NCBI RefSeq assembly: GCF_002443255.2
Contig: NW_019211459.1
Coordinates: 26,808,010 to 26,872,009, forward strand
Reading direction: 5' to 3'
DNA from: Varroa destructor
Lineage: Eukaryota; Arthropoda; Arachnida; Mesostigmata; Varroidae
Length of the DNA stretch: 64,000 bases
In this document: piece by piece, positions 37,207 through 49,251 of the stretch
Layout: every line of letters starts with the position of its first letter
Numbering within the stretch: position 1 is the first letter of the stretch
Translations under genes and position numbers: made by a program
Notes under the pieces: model-generated
The model's input: the letters and a program-made list of their open reading frames with translations, nothing else
Database searches by the model: none
Told to the model about the DNA's origin: nothing

Positions 37207-40200
37207 ATGCCGCTCCCAGCAGCTTTACTTGCGCGTCTCGCCCAGCGCGGATTGGTGAAAAGTGCAGTTGATCGTGACAGGGACGAACATCGAGGAGTAC
37301 GGGAAGTGCCGGATATCGCGATTCCAGTCCATAGAAGTGTCAACATCCACAATGATCCACCTGAGGAAGAAGAAGAAGAGGTTGCTAATTGTGATAATAA
37401 CAAAGCGTACATACTATATGAGAAACACGGATTTGACATTCCGGGCAGTGTATTTGTTCTGTAGTATGTATTCGTTTTGGCAAAGATGCCCTGCAGCCTA
37501 ATAATATGCTACCTTGCTTTTTTCTTATCAAAGGGAGATCCTATTATCAAGATCTCATCAAAAATCTCCTAAAATATCGGTCTTGTTCTTGCGTGTAATA
37601 AGCGTTTTCAACTAGTTAGCTGGCTGGTTAAAGCTGTCTGTCATAAGTATAGTACTATCCAGTTTTAAAGGCACCTGTTGTTGCATTTATTACTACCAAT
37701 AGCTGCACTTGTCCCAATATGTGGTTTTGCATACTATTATTTGCAGACTTGACAACTAACAGGATTTTAGATTTCAATGGTTTTACGAACCCTTACAATG
37801 TTTTCTAAGGTCTGAAACAATACTTGTTCTTAAACGTGTCCTCCTTTGCTAATAATAGTGTTAGGGGATATCCAAAGTACTTGCTCATGCACAAAATGCA
37901 TTCAGTTTACGGTCATATTTTTTATATTTTAAAACTAGGCTATCATCGAAATTCGTCGTGAGGATATTTTTCTTTTAATCATGTTTTTTTCCTTAAGATT
38001 AAGTATAGTTCTTGTCCTCAATGGATTGCAGGTATTTGCAGAAGATTATGACACAGCCAGCGGGGCCGTCGAGATCGGACCTCGACTGCCACGAGCACTC
38101 GAGCAAGCCAGACGACCACCTCATGAGCCGTTAGGAGCCCCTGCAGCAGGGTGTCCCAATAAATGGAATGCCCATCATCGATGCCTTGTCTGGTGTGCAA
38201 AACGATGGGGAAATGGTGTGTAATATTTTTGAGAATAAACGATTGAGTTCACGGTGAACATCGTTTTTCTCTATGTCATGACATTAATAGTTAATGACAA
38301 TTACTCATGAAAATAGTGACTTCCAATATTATCTCAAGCGTACCTAATTACTAACTTATTATTCGGTCCAAGAAAGATGGACTGATTTATAGCTTACAAG
38401 TGTTGGTAAACCTATCCTATTCAAAGTTATTAATTATAGGACAAATAAGATGATGATGATGATATATACATATATATGCACGCGATAAGTTATATTACAT
38501 TTCGCGAATGTTATAGTTATTTTTATTAATTAGTTTTCCACCAAAACCAAACGCGTTCTACAAGTCTTTTGGTCTAGGTATAAATGTACATAGCATACCT
38601 GAATTAGTGCTTGCCGGTAGCTCATGTAACAGATGTCAACTTGTTTTGTGTGGTCATTAGGTGTGCCTGAAGAAAGTCCGGCTATGGCACGAAAACGTCT
38701 TAGAATGCTGCGTAAATACCCACTGCCGCCAAAATGGTCCGAAGAATATGACCCTGGGACTGGGCGTTACTACTACTGGCATAGAGATGGCAAGCAGGTT
38801 GGCTGGTAGAGTTTCATAAATAGTCAGGGATTGGTCGATATAAGTTGCCACTTGTATATCTAACATATCAATCATAGCTCACATCAGGGATCGAGCTAAT
38901 GGGATGGCGTAGTCGGTAACGCGCTATGTACGCCGTGTTAGCTTAGCACTTGCGTGGCTTCAATTCGCATAGAGGCCCGAACGGCAAGAACCGAATTTTT
39001 CGTATAAAAATTTCTTTGCCTTCTTATTCCTCTTGGTACGATAATGACCGCCGATGGAACCGTGGCGGGTGCTCTCACGCATAACTCTTGGATGGTAGTA
39101 TGGCTGGTATAATGGTTCCGTAACCATTGTAACAAACAACACATTTTGCGTGTCTCTTCGTCTATAAGGGACACTGACATTGTGGGTCCGTATTCCATAG
39201 ATGCGACAGCTAATAAGCGATAAAAAGCAGTATGGTATATAGAATTTCACATCGGGGCTGACAGTCCACAATGTGAGCGTGCTCTTCGCAGGTTTCGGCG
39301 GGGGTACCAGTTATACCATGGGACCCTTCCTGGATGTCCCAGCAGTAATACCTCATGGCTCAGATCTGGGGTAATTTGATATATAGCGACCAAGAATTAG
39401 AAGTAGGTTGAGAAAAATAAGAACTGAATTAATCTATTTGCTATAGTATACGTTCTGTAAAACATACCGTTTATGCTTTTTTTTCTAAGGCCTCAATTAA
39501 TTCTTTGTGAAATATTGCCTCACAATTGTTTCACATACCAAAGCATTTTCATCTCATTCATCAGTTCTACGTTCGGCTTTGCAATAGGTTTCTTGGTTGA
39601 GCCCCGGTCATCCTCGTGCCCAAATTACGATACCAGCACAAAAGTTCCGAGAAGTCTTAAGTGCCGGAGGTAAGCACTTTAAATACTGCCATTTTAAGAA
39701 TTTTTGATGTTAGCACTTGTCTTAATTAAAGATTAGCATAAGTGCCGTATACTTTGGAAATAATTTCGCGTTATACCGACATTATGTTTTTTCCTGTAGA
39801 TGATGACGAAGAATCAGCTGATTCAGGATCAGAAGTTGAGGAAGACGACGAAGCGGAGGCCGATGATGATGTCCCGGTATTTCGAAAACAGAAAACTTCA
39901 GTTGGAGGATCAGTACGAAGGTAAGTGCTTTCAGCGTGGTCGATAGATGCTTCCAATTCGCAAAGAATAGATTTGCTTATTCGTGGTAAATTGTTTTATA
40001 TTTTCAGTGAGCGTAATCGTGGCTGAACATCGACTTTATTTAGGGGTATCTGTAGCAAAGTCTATCACTTGAGGTAACGGTTACGTAATAGCCTGTTGCT
40101 TGTATTTGCATAATTAAGGCTCAACACGCGTAGCTCACAAGAGCTACGCGTGTTTCTGGTCTATAAAAACCTTAGGTAAATGAATAATCTCGAACAACTT

Positions 40201-40626
40201 ATTGCCGTTTCACAAGCTATCATGGCTATTAAATGTTCATAATCCATTTGAGACTTGCGTGTTTATAGATAACAGACAATCATTGGTTGACCACGTTGTG
40301 CCTAGTTCATACGAATAAACACAATATAAAAGTTATACGGATGGCATTCGCTTTGTTCGTTTGTCATTAGGGGCAACGGTCCACCAATTGGCGTTGGCGG
40401 TGACCGTAAACGAAAACGCGGTGGCGGAGGCGACTCCGGAGCCCTGGATCCAATGGATCCTTCGTCATATTCGGATGCTTGTCCTAGGGGAGGATGGTCA
40501 GCTGGGTTGGAAAGGGAAAGCGGAGGCGATAGAGCAGCTGATCATACTGCATCAGGACCTCTGTTTCAACAACGGCCGTACCCATCTCCAGGAGATGTGC
40601 TCCGAATGAACAAAACCAAGGACTGA
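37207..40626 (+). CDS. PQBP1: Polyglutamine-binding protein 1 homologue (WW-domain splicing factor), 6 coding exons
   Basis: Exons 37207-37380, 38032-38215, 38661-38797, 39588-39669, 39800-39920 and 40371-40626 join in phase to give 317 residues. PQBP1 is a nuclear spliceosome-associated protein that binds the U5 component TXNL4A (U5-15kD). The N-terminus [15 protein letters not shown] matches the family start. A Glu run leads into FAEDYD. A Cys/His block ([12 protein letters not shown], residues about 95-107) follows. The WW domain spans about 139-174, with W145, YYYW at 156-159, W168 and P171, split by an intron. An acidic stretch covers 193-218 and KRKRGGGG is nuclear-signal-like. The C-terminus [12 protein letters not shown] and YPSPGDVLR matches the TXNL4A-binding tail. 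The human Asp-Arg repeat region is missing. The first donor (GAG|GTTGCT) is weak but gives the right phase. An acceptor ending at 37186 suggests a 5' non-coding exon. Confidence 0.93.
38885..38980 (+). repeat. tRNA-headed SINE-like insertion in PQBP1 intron 3
   Basis: ATGGCGTAGTCGGTAACGCG is a good A box, and TGGCTTCAATTCGC about 45 bases on is a B-box-like stretch. The 790-base intron is long for this gene, and the text after the head (to about 39380) may be the SINE body. The sequence differs from copies 1-3, so it may be another family. Confidence 0.45.
40123..40154. repeat. 14-bp perfect hairpin in PQBP1 intron 5
   Basis: AACACGCGTAGCTC is followed by an ACAA loop and the exact reverse complement. 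It lies 202 bases downstream of exon 5, in the intron before the last coding exon. Confidence 0.9.
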
Positions 40627-41190
40627 TTTTACGAAAAACCCGAAAGCTGCGCATGAACTTGTATTAGGAAGATTAGTATACTGTACGAACATTTTTGAGC
40701 TCATGCCTGAAGTAAATAGCAAAATGAACAGAGCTGATATGTTTGCGATGATGATAACGATGTGAAATCACATTTTTGAAACAAGTGTAGTACATGTGTC
40801 GATGGATATATTTCGTAATGTGTCAAAAAGACAGCGATTTTGCCTGTTTATGTTTGTGTAACCAGTGTAATCTAGATGAAAAGCATTGCCATTTCTATAG
40901 TTGATGGAAATAGATCACGTTTCAGTAGTATGGATATGTAGTTTTGTTAATTAAGTGATCGACGTTGTTAGGAGAACATGTAGATTTTTCTAGCTCATTT
41001 CGGTGGCAAATTTGGGTGGGATATGGTTAGACTACCACAACGATCCTTACAGCTATGTGTATACCTTGATCAAAAGGAACAAACATAACAAGCAGTAAAA
41101 CGCAATTCTAAATTGCTGGAACTGAATAAATTGTGCAGTGATAATGATGCTGTATTTTAGCATCAGTAAATAAACAGAAATGGTACGCAA
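40627..41190 (+). other. PQBP1 3' untranslated region with poly(A) signals
   Basis: No frame continues after the stop at 40624-40626. AATAAA occurs at 41125-41130 and 41169-41174, so the transcript probably ends near 41150-41195. The length is inferred from these signals only. Confidence 0.5.
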
Positions 41191-41663
41191 TGAATTCCTT
41201 ATTGTTTGTGTTCCCAGCTTTTGTGATAAACCTGGAAACCATTATGAGAGAAGCCAACCTGCAACATCGCCTTGTTAATGCAAATTACATATCGATAGTT
41301 CGGGAAGCGCAAAGATGCGTGCTTTCGGTTTCTGTCGCAGGCATTCTACAGGCATAATTCAATTAATAGCTTTCCGCATATGTCTCTGTAACTATGTCTA
41401 CTGATATGCTAAAACTACCATATTAAATAAGGGGAGCAAGTATATTTCTATTAGAGGGTTGAACTCAAGCGGAGCTATCACATGTCTCACGAATTGGTGG
41501 CTACCCTTTAGAGAGAACGCAAAAAATAAGTTAAAAGCCTAACTTTTTTCTGACTGCAAACTTGCTTCGGCTTTATCCATAGCACTAGATACCCGTGAAA
41601 TACTGTTTTCACTGGCACTTCTAATATGCAACTTTCATTGTGGATTTCTAGTAAGTAGCAATA

Positions 41664-41720
41664 AACCGGCAGGTCTAGCTACCATAAGGTCTCGGGTTCG
41701 ATCCTCAGCAAAGACAGCCG
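41664..41720 (+). repeat. Truncated SINE piece with intact B box
   Basis: GGGTTCGATCCTC is a textbook B box, preceded by ACCATAAGGTCT and followed by AAAGACAGCCGT. The last motif resembles the segment after the head of the copy near 54070 (GACATAAGCCAGCCGTC). No A box is found at the proper distance, so it looks 5'-truncated or decayed. Confidence 0.45.
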
Positions 41721-41958
41721 TATTTTTTCAAGTTACGTTTGTTCCTGATATAAAAATATCACAAAGTGATGTTTGACATGCGTAAGTATTACTACGTTCT
41801 TTATTCGTGATATATTCGAAATTATAAAGATCGCTTCATGAACATTAGGCCTTCACATGGGTAGAACTAGTGCTGAAAGCTTTTAGTGAAAGTATTTCTG
41901 ATTGATTTCTGTGTCTATAAACGCGAAACAAGTACTCGACGAGGAACTATTTGACAAA

Positions 41959-41960
<2 letters not shown>

Positions 41961-41991
<31 letters not shown>
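41961..41991. repeat. (TA)15 microsatellite
   Basis: Uninterrupted alternating TA. Confidence 0.9.
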
Positions 41992-41995
<4 letters not shown>

Positions 41996-44147
41996 AAAAT
42001 AATAGAATAAAATCAATATACTATTGAGAGATCACCTATTGGAGGTCCCAGCTACTAGGGTTAGTTACATTTCCATATTTTAATAGCAAGCAAAAAAAGG
42101 TACGTTTAAAATAACAACTCTGGAAAAACAAATATAATTATTATATATGGTCTCGTATGCATTTCCAAAAAAAAACAGTATTTTAACACACTAATTGTTT
42201 TCGAGTTTTTTTTACTATAATTTATTACTCTCTTCAGCTGATTGTCAGAGCTATAACTCTACAGATATGAATAGATACAAAACAGATATTTAAGCATAGT
42301 GATGCGTGTATGAAACTTAGATCAACGCAAGCCCCATCCAACACCCAACATATGTCTACGTATCTCTATTATTTGAAGCACTTTCTATTATTCTTCATTT
42401 TCAGTTAAAAGCATTAACTGGTTTACGGCGCAGGTGAGAGAACAAATGTTGGACACCGTACAATAAAACGTTTCCATACATGTGTGTGTGTTTGTCACGC
42501 AGAGCCCCAAGCGAATTTTAATTTAGCTGACGGTGCGAAGCAACATCTATTAAGAACCATTCGTATATTTTTTTTTGATAGGTGAAAAAAGAACGTCGCT
42601 ATTTGCTATCAGCCGTAGCCAAAATATATTGTAATCCTCACAAAAGCCTTGCACCCGATAAACGACTATACGATGTCGGTTTGCCGGCTACTATGAGCGT
42701 CGGTACGACGATGGTCGGGTCAAGGCTAATAACGGCTACTGGTCCGTACCTAAAAATTAAATCTGAAGGTTCCCTGATATTATTATACCGTCAGCTGTTA
42801 AAAGGCATATAAGCACGCTATTTGCAGTTTGTGCGTCCTTATGTTTTAGAGTCGAACCTGATGCCAAGTATCCCGTTGGAAAAATTTGAATGTCAAATTA
42901 CAACGTAGAATTATAGCGACGCCGACGTTTAACAGCTTTACATATTAGCTGCATATTTATATGCATTGTGGATTTATTGGTAGAAATACTGACAAGTATC
43001 TATTATCATCTACTAAAATCGCAAACTTGAGAAGTATGAGAAAGCAAATGTTAGTGATAAGAATACTTTTGAATAAAGCCAATAGCGTAAACTGGAAGAA
43101 GCTTTAAACTAATTAAAAAGCTGAATTATGTGGAAACCGATGCATCAGGTGGGCCAACTCAGCCGAGAAGTAAATTTCCTAAAAGCTGAAATATCGTTAT
43201 GCGTATTGTTTTTCTCACTGATTGCGTTAGTGAGAGGTGTACATTATCTTTGTTGCACTTTTTTAATTTTATTTGATGGTGATATTTATAAATGAGTTGA
43301 TGTGAATCTGAAAAGCGCCTAATCTACTCGTATCCAATTGTGGTTAGTGGAGATGTTGCTGGTACTGCGTTGTACATAAGCTTGACCTTAGCTATAGCTT
43401 CGACTGTACATAACAGAGCATCCAACGAACATTGAGATGAACGTAGGCAAATGCTTAAGCGAATGCAAATAAGAAGGCAAACCTCACTAAAGACTATAAA
43501 CTAAAGCCTATAATGACTCATTGCTAAGATCACGTCAGGCGATGACTGACTACATCGAACAACTGACAATTGTCTTAAGTATGACACAGACGATCTACTT
43601 TTTTTTCAAAATATTAGATCAACGCTTCAAAAAGGAGATAGTGTTTTCCTCCTGATTTAGCTGACGAGCATGCTTTTTTTTTTTTAATTTAATTACCGCG
43701 GTGTAGGCAGTCTAAATCATTGATACTATATGATGAAAAGGCATAACGCTGAAACAAAGAATGTTTCCTCATGTAGAAAGGCATTTCGCAGGCGGAGTTC
43801 TAATTATAACCATCCCACTATATGACAGGTAGAGGAAGTTGGGCAGAAGAATATAGGGAACTCTACTTGATTTTCTTTCAAAAATTAATTTTTTCAAATC
43901 AGGCCAATATAGCACTAGTATCGTCGCAAAAATATAGTTTGCATAAGCATTGTTTTTTTTCTATAGCAGTTCTCAGAAGATCTCTAAGACAGAACATGGA
44001 ACATTACTGATATACATTTATAGTGCGATAGGATGCCATCATATTCCTTAAACTAAGTTATCGAAAGATTATTAATCGTTTTTAAGTCAAAATTGAGAAT
44101 TTTTTTAATATAAAGAAAATAATGTTGAACTTTATATGTGCACCTTT

Positions 44148-44950
44148 GATGGATGATAATCTGCCTTTTTTCTGGAAGCACTATAATCCCACTACCGTAG
44201 AACTTCTGTGGTTTCTAAGTAATAAATGACCAGCGATTTTTACATCTCTCCATTGAAACTGGATTAACACAATGAAAAGAGTTCTGCAAAGACTGAAACA
44301 GATGATAGTCTGATGGTGGAAGATCCGAGCTAAGCGGCGGTTGCATTAAAATAAATTAAAAAAAAAAATATGAGAACTTTGATAATGTTCTCATAATGCG
44401 CGATTGTTTCCGATTGCCATCGGACACATAGAATCACCGTCTTTAGCGTCAGTACGGAGTTGGCGACGGATTGTGAGCACATCTTTTTTTTTTTTGGCAC
44501 ATTGTCGTATGTGATCCATCTTCTTCTCATCAGTAATCAACTGTCGTAGAATTGGCTTGGCAGATGGAAATACGATCGAATAAGTTATTTTGCGTCAATT
44601 TGTATGGCATTTCAGTATCAACCTTTTTTTAGAAATCAACTTTCTTGAACTAATTTCAAACTACCTAGTGGTGAATCTTTAGTTCCTTGGCTCCTCACTT
44701 ATTTATATTGCTTAACTTTCTCAATTACTTCACCGGCATAATTTCACATAATTGGTAAACCATTACAAGAAGAATGTTTCATTCTAAAATTTCCAAAACG
44801 AAAGCGACAAGGTTATTTTTAGGTTGTTTTTTTTCCAATAATGCATCTTGATTATAAGTGGCATAATTTTTTTTATCTGTTTGGGCAGCATTTGCGTTTT
44901 TAGCATAAACAATATAGCGATTTTTGCAGAAACTTCATTTTTAAGGTGCC
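44148..44950 (-). pseudogene. Mariner-family transposase relic, internally deleted and frameshifted
   Basis: Reading the minus strand in several frames gives mariner landmarks in the proper order. Near 44900-44810 is NAAQTDKKNYATYNQDALLE, the N-terminal helix-turn-helix region. At about 44625-44560 is MPYKLTQNNLFDRISIC. At 44530-44385 is WITYDNVPKKK, then VILCVRWQSETIAHYE. At 44330-44280 is LQPPLSSDLPPSDYHLFQSL, and at 44200-44150 KPQKFYGSG then VLPEKRQ. In intact elements about 90 residues lie between the HYE and PPYSSDL motifs, including the second catalytic Asp; here only about 60 bases remain. Stops and frame changes occur throughout, so it is dead. The terminal inverted repeats were not identified. 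Confidence 0.85.
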
Positions 44951-44975
44951 CTGTCTTGAGCCTGAATAGAAACAT

Positions 44976-46690
44976 TTCATATTTACTCTGTCAAATCTCA
45001 GCTTTCGAATACCACTAACCGCGACCGCATTCGACTCACATTACTTAAGAAAAACGTATAATTCCTTTTTGAAAATCCAGTATGTTGCCATTCACTACTA
45101 AACTAACTTAAGTTCTATTAAAATAATCATTTGGTTTTCAGGTTATTATTTCTTTATTGACATCGGGTGTACTATATATATATATATATATATATACATA
45201 CACATTTTTTTTTCCTTTTTTTCTCTAAAGGTTAATCGTATAGTGTAGAGGTTGCTTGTTCCGATGCTAGCTATACAACCTAAGTATCAGCATCAGTGTT
45301 AGATATTTATAGTTGAGGCAAATAAAACAGAAGAATCGATCTTGGTGATTCTCCAAATTGGCCCTAAGTATTTAGTAATAATTGCATGTATATCGGTTAT
45401 CTTTAGCCGAAAAAAGACTCCTCTTTAGCATGTATGACAATGGATCGCTGTAGTATATAGCAGGGAGAGCTTTTGGCATTGTCTGCATTTCTGTTATTCA
45501 AAAGTTTAACGGCTTATAAAGATAAAATGCACTCATCCAATTAATTCATTAAACATTCGTTGGTTTTCATTGATAACAGTTGTCGGACAGTTTTGCTTTA
45601 GTCGAAAACAGGCTTCGAAACGGTATGGCCAAGGGGTATTAGCAACGAAGACGTGCACTTGTCCATATTGCTAACAATAAATAGATGACGCATCTGTTTG
45701 CAATGGTATTTGCTCGCTAAGTACCACGACTGCCCCTGTAGCTACTGTGGTGAGGGTAGTTACCATCATGATATGCGCCTTGCTTTTAGAAGACTTAAGT
45801 TGCGATAGCTCTATCTTATGTTCCTATTTTTCATCTAATACTAGCCTTCTTTTGAGTTCGTATCGATGATCTTCTGACCTTCTTTTTTGTGCCTGCCAGG
45901 TTTTGCTAGATTTAACAGTTTAAATATTAGCCAAAGAATCACCTTTAGGGCGGTTTGAGTTAGCGAAATTTGCATTAGCGATAACCAGATTGATACAGCA
46001 ACGAGTAGTAGCTTTGACGAAGTTATGCTATCATACTTGGTTGGTACTCGAGTGTCAACCAGTTAGCATGTCGCTGCTCTTTTTAATCAAAAACAAAAAT
46101 AATTGCACTAATAGTTTATCTTTAGCAACGTCAACAACATTCGCTGGCATATAAGCCCGCAAAGGGATGACAGTTATTTGCATCCCAATAGTCAACAAAC
46201 GTGCAAGTAATAATTAGACGATTTTGGAAAATCTGCGAACAGCTAGCCTATAACAATGATGGGTGATTTTGCTTCAGTGTCAAGAAATACCTAACTACCT
46301 AACAATCATACATGCGATAGAACCTACTGCATGTTTACGTTTGTAGATTTCTGCAACGGTAGCTGACATAACCCAGATAATGATTCGTGAGAAAAAAGAA
46401 AAACAGGGTAAATTGCTTGTGATATCGGATTATGGATTCCTTTAATATTCAATTCAGGAATCATTTTCACTTTCAACAAACAATTAAAATATATAATAAG
46501 ATTAATATTAACTGCGATAGCCATAATCCAGCACGAAGTGTTGTAAGCCTCTTAAGCAAACGCTAACCAAATTGTTTTTTATCGAGCTGACGGTTAGCGC
46601 GGCCTTTCTTTTACGTAGCTTTTATGATGTACCTATAGTTTTGCTCTGAGGAAGCGGTCAATGGGAACTTCAGTGTTTAAACAAAGATAT
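44976..46690. other. Intergenic stretch downstream of alpha-SNAP
   Basis: No gene is recognised. It carries an AT microsatellite at 45172-45196 and the probable alpha-SNAP 3' untranslated region. On the minus strand ATTAAA at about 46446-46441 is the nearest poly(A)-like signal. Confidence 0.45.
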
Positions 46691-49251
46691 CTAAAGGAGA
46701 CAAGGCTCTGACTGCAGACCCTTCTTGATGTGCAATAGTAATGTCGTGTACCACTTGTCCAACCGAGAGATCGCGTCGTACTCAGTGACTGCTGCCGTGA
46801 ATGCTTCCACGTCCTCGTCCTCCACAGCCTTTATCAACGTCTGAGGATTTTACACGCCATTTACTGTGGTTAGTTCGTCTGTTATTATTGAATATAGTAA
46901 TAACTACTTTATATGTGGACATCAAAGCTCCTTTGGAATAAAACGCGCACATCTAACTAATACATACTGGCGAAAAAGCGTACTTAGGACAGGTATCCGA
47001 ATGCAGCATCATGCAGAAACAATGGCCCTCTTTCATCGAAAGCCACCACCTATATATTCTGAAACCAGCGCAACTATCGAGACATTGCAGGAGGTAGCAT
47101 CACTGTTCTAAGGAAATCTCCACAAGGCCTTCCCTTTTCTAAAACTATCAGTGCTTAACAAATACTTTACCTTGGAAAATTTGTATTCACGTGAGTCTGC
47201 AAAGCTCGGATACATCTCGTCGTATTTATTAAGCGCGTGAGTTGCGTTCAATACATCAATGGCAAGATGACACAGTGTGGCACGGAAGAAATATTCTTTA
47301 GCCGAGTACTTCAGTAGCGATGAGTCGATACAGCTGGATGCGACCTGCTCGTAGATTTCAATAGCCCGTTCAAACTTCTCCAGCTGAGCTGCGTATTTAG
47401 CCACCTGTGTAACATCAAACGGCATAACAGAAATCATAAGCAAACATCATCAACATGAATGGCCACTAAGTGATCATCACCAATATCAGTGACAGGTTTC
47501 TTTATAACGACACTGCTTTCACGATTTATCATCGTAACTAGTTAGTAGTAGTAATATTATCCATTAATTAAACGAGATGGTTTAATTGAACATCGTAAAT
47601 TTAGATACCTGTAGCAGGCATTTGTTTGCTGCCGAGTTGCTTTCCTCGCTTTTGTAGTAATCGGCAGCTGTCTCGTAATGTCCGATAGCCTTCTCGATAT
47701 CGTTGAGCTCATTTTCGTATAGCTCGGCTATACTAATATGGTGTTTAGCTGCCATGCTAAAGCGCCCCATGTCGGTATAGATTTCAACGGCCTTTTTAAG
47801 ACAGTCTATGGCCTGAGTCGGCTCACAGCTCTTGTAGCATTTCGATGCATCCACGAACGCTGAACCAGCCTCATGCCTATAACAAATCAGATACAGAAAC
47901 GAATTAAGTTGCATCAACACGGAACTACCAATAATGAATCAAGGCAATATACTTTTGTATTAAGTGAAATTAGTGTAAGTTTTCATTATTTTTGTACCTC
48001 AATGTCTCACATTAATATAAAGCAAAGAAACTGCTATTGTTATAAATGCTCAAAAATCAATTTGGTAATTTTTGTTTCTTTTTTTATCTTTTAATGATTT
48101 AGTGTTTGTTTTCCTGAAAAGAGTTTGCTCTGTTGTCATCGTTTCGTTCGTGTACGGAAATTTTAACCTAAAATCAAATTTTAACATTGGGTATGGCTGG
48201 TCGTAAACAAGAGTCTTTTCGACACCTATTATTCGTCTTGAAGCGAAACCATAAAAAAAAACCCCATCGAACCAAGCTTGGACGGGTATGGCGTGGACAA
48301 AGAGGACCCTATAGCTGAGAGTACCACTCTGAGCGGCTTTCTACATACCAACGTAGCAAGACCGCATTTTATCGGGCCTTTCAAGTTCAATGAGGGTTGT
48401 TTTGGGCCGCTTTAGGAATAATAACAATAATCAGATGAGTCCATTCCTCTTAGCTGTGGTTTTCATTTTACGAGGAATAAAATATGCGGAGCATAGAAAA
48501 CGTCGAAAGTAGGTTGTTTCTGTAGCGTTTTGATACCAGAAAAACGTCGATATTTTCTGATTTCTGAAAGATTACTCCGGAAAAATATTTCATGATCTGT
48601 ATAAAACATTCTGAATTGTTTGTATGTATGAGAAAGAGCTTTTTCAGACTTGACTACATGGAAGCGAAAAATTACCAGAGCGAAGCAAAAAACAATCCTG
48701 GCACCAAATAAAACTTATGTCTTGGGCCTAGTGAAGAGCTTCAGTCGACAAAACGCATACCTGTTATTGTTCTTTCGATGAAGATTAGCAGCCTCACAAA
48801 ACGCGTGTCCTGCCTGTGGCCAATTCTTGGCCATTTTGAAGGTATTACCTGCTCGGCAATACAATTCACATGCTTCCTCAACACGGGCCCCACCCCTAAA
48901 ATTAGGCCATGCACAAATTAGAGATGATATTACTAGTCAGGTACGAAACTACATAACAGAGCATAAACACCGAATTCGTCCATAGTGAATTACAATTCTT
49001 TATTACGATAATTAGCATCTCTCTCAACAAGAATATTATGGAAGTTTTTATTGTGCATTTTCAGTAATTCAAGAATACAGTGCATATGCCTCTTAAGACT
49101 TAATAGATTCTGTTTCCTAAAATCAGTTTAAAGTTCACACATAAGAAGCTCACATCGCTTACCCAAACATTCCTGAGAGAAATCCTGCAGGTTTGAGTTT
49201 TTTCTCTGCTTCAGCTAATAGCTGTTTAGCCTTCTGTTCGTTGTCTGCCAT
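46691..49251 (-). CDS. NAPA: Alpha-SNAP (soluble NSF attachment protein), 5 coding exons
   Basis: Minus-strand exons 49251-49163, 48895-48761, 47876-47609, 47404-47171 and 46840-46691 join in phase (intron phases 2, 2, 0, 0) to give 291 residues; animal alpha-SNAPs have 292-295. The protein binds SNARE bundles on membranes and recruits the ATPase NSF to take them apart, so it acts in the cytosol at all fusion steps. Landmarks: MADNEQKA start; FLSGMFGGG loop (residues 24-32), the membrane-contact loop of the family; [68 protein letters not shown] near the end. It is an all-helical TPR-like fold. The C-terminus ends in two Leu, where the family has a penultimate Leu needed to stimulate NSF. A pyrimidine-rich acceptor upstream (ending at 49407) shows that the leader is spliced. 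Confidence 0.95.

Larger units (their letters stand above)
41191..44147. other. Gene-poor convergent intergenic stretch
   Basis: No gene is seen. It holds a decayed SINE piece at 41664-41720, an AT microsatellite at 41961-41991, and a 76-codon frame at 42582-42812 with no recognised family. It lies between the 3' ends of PQBP1 (plus) and alpha-SNAP (minus). Confidence 0.5.

Noticed and set aside
40008..40025. Alternative last exon of PQBP1 after the acceptor at 40007
   Set aside because: It would end the protein after six residues and lose the conserved YPSPGDVLR tail that exon 40371-40626 supplies in the right phase. A rare isoform remains possible.
46866..47111. 81-codon plus-strand frame
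   Set aside because: It lies inside alpha-SNAP intron 4 on the opposite strand, with no motif and no splice support.
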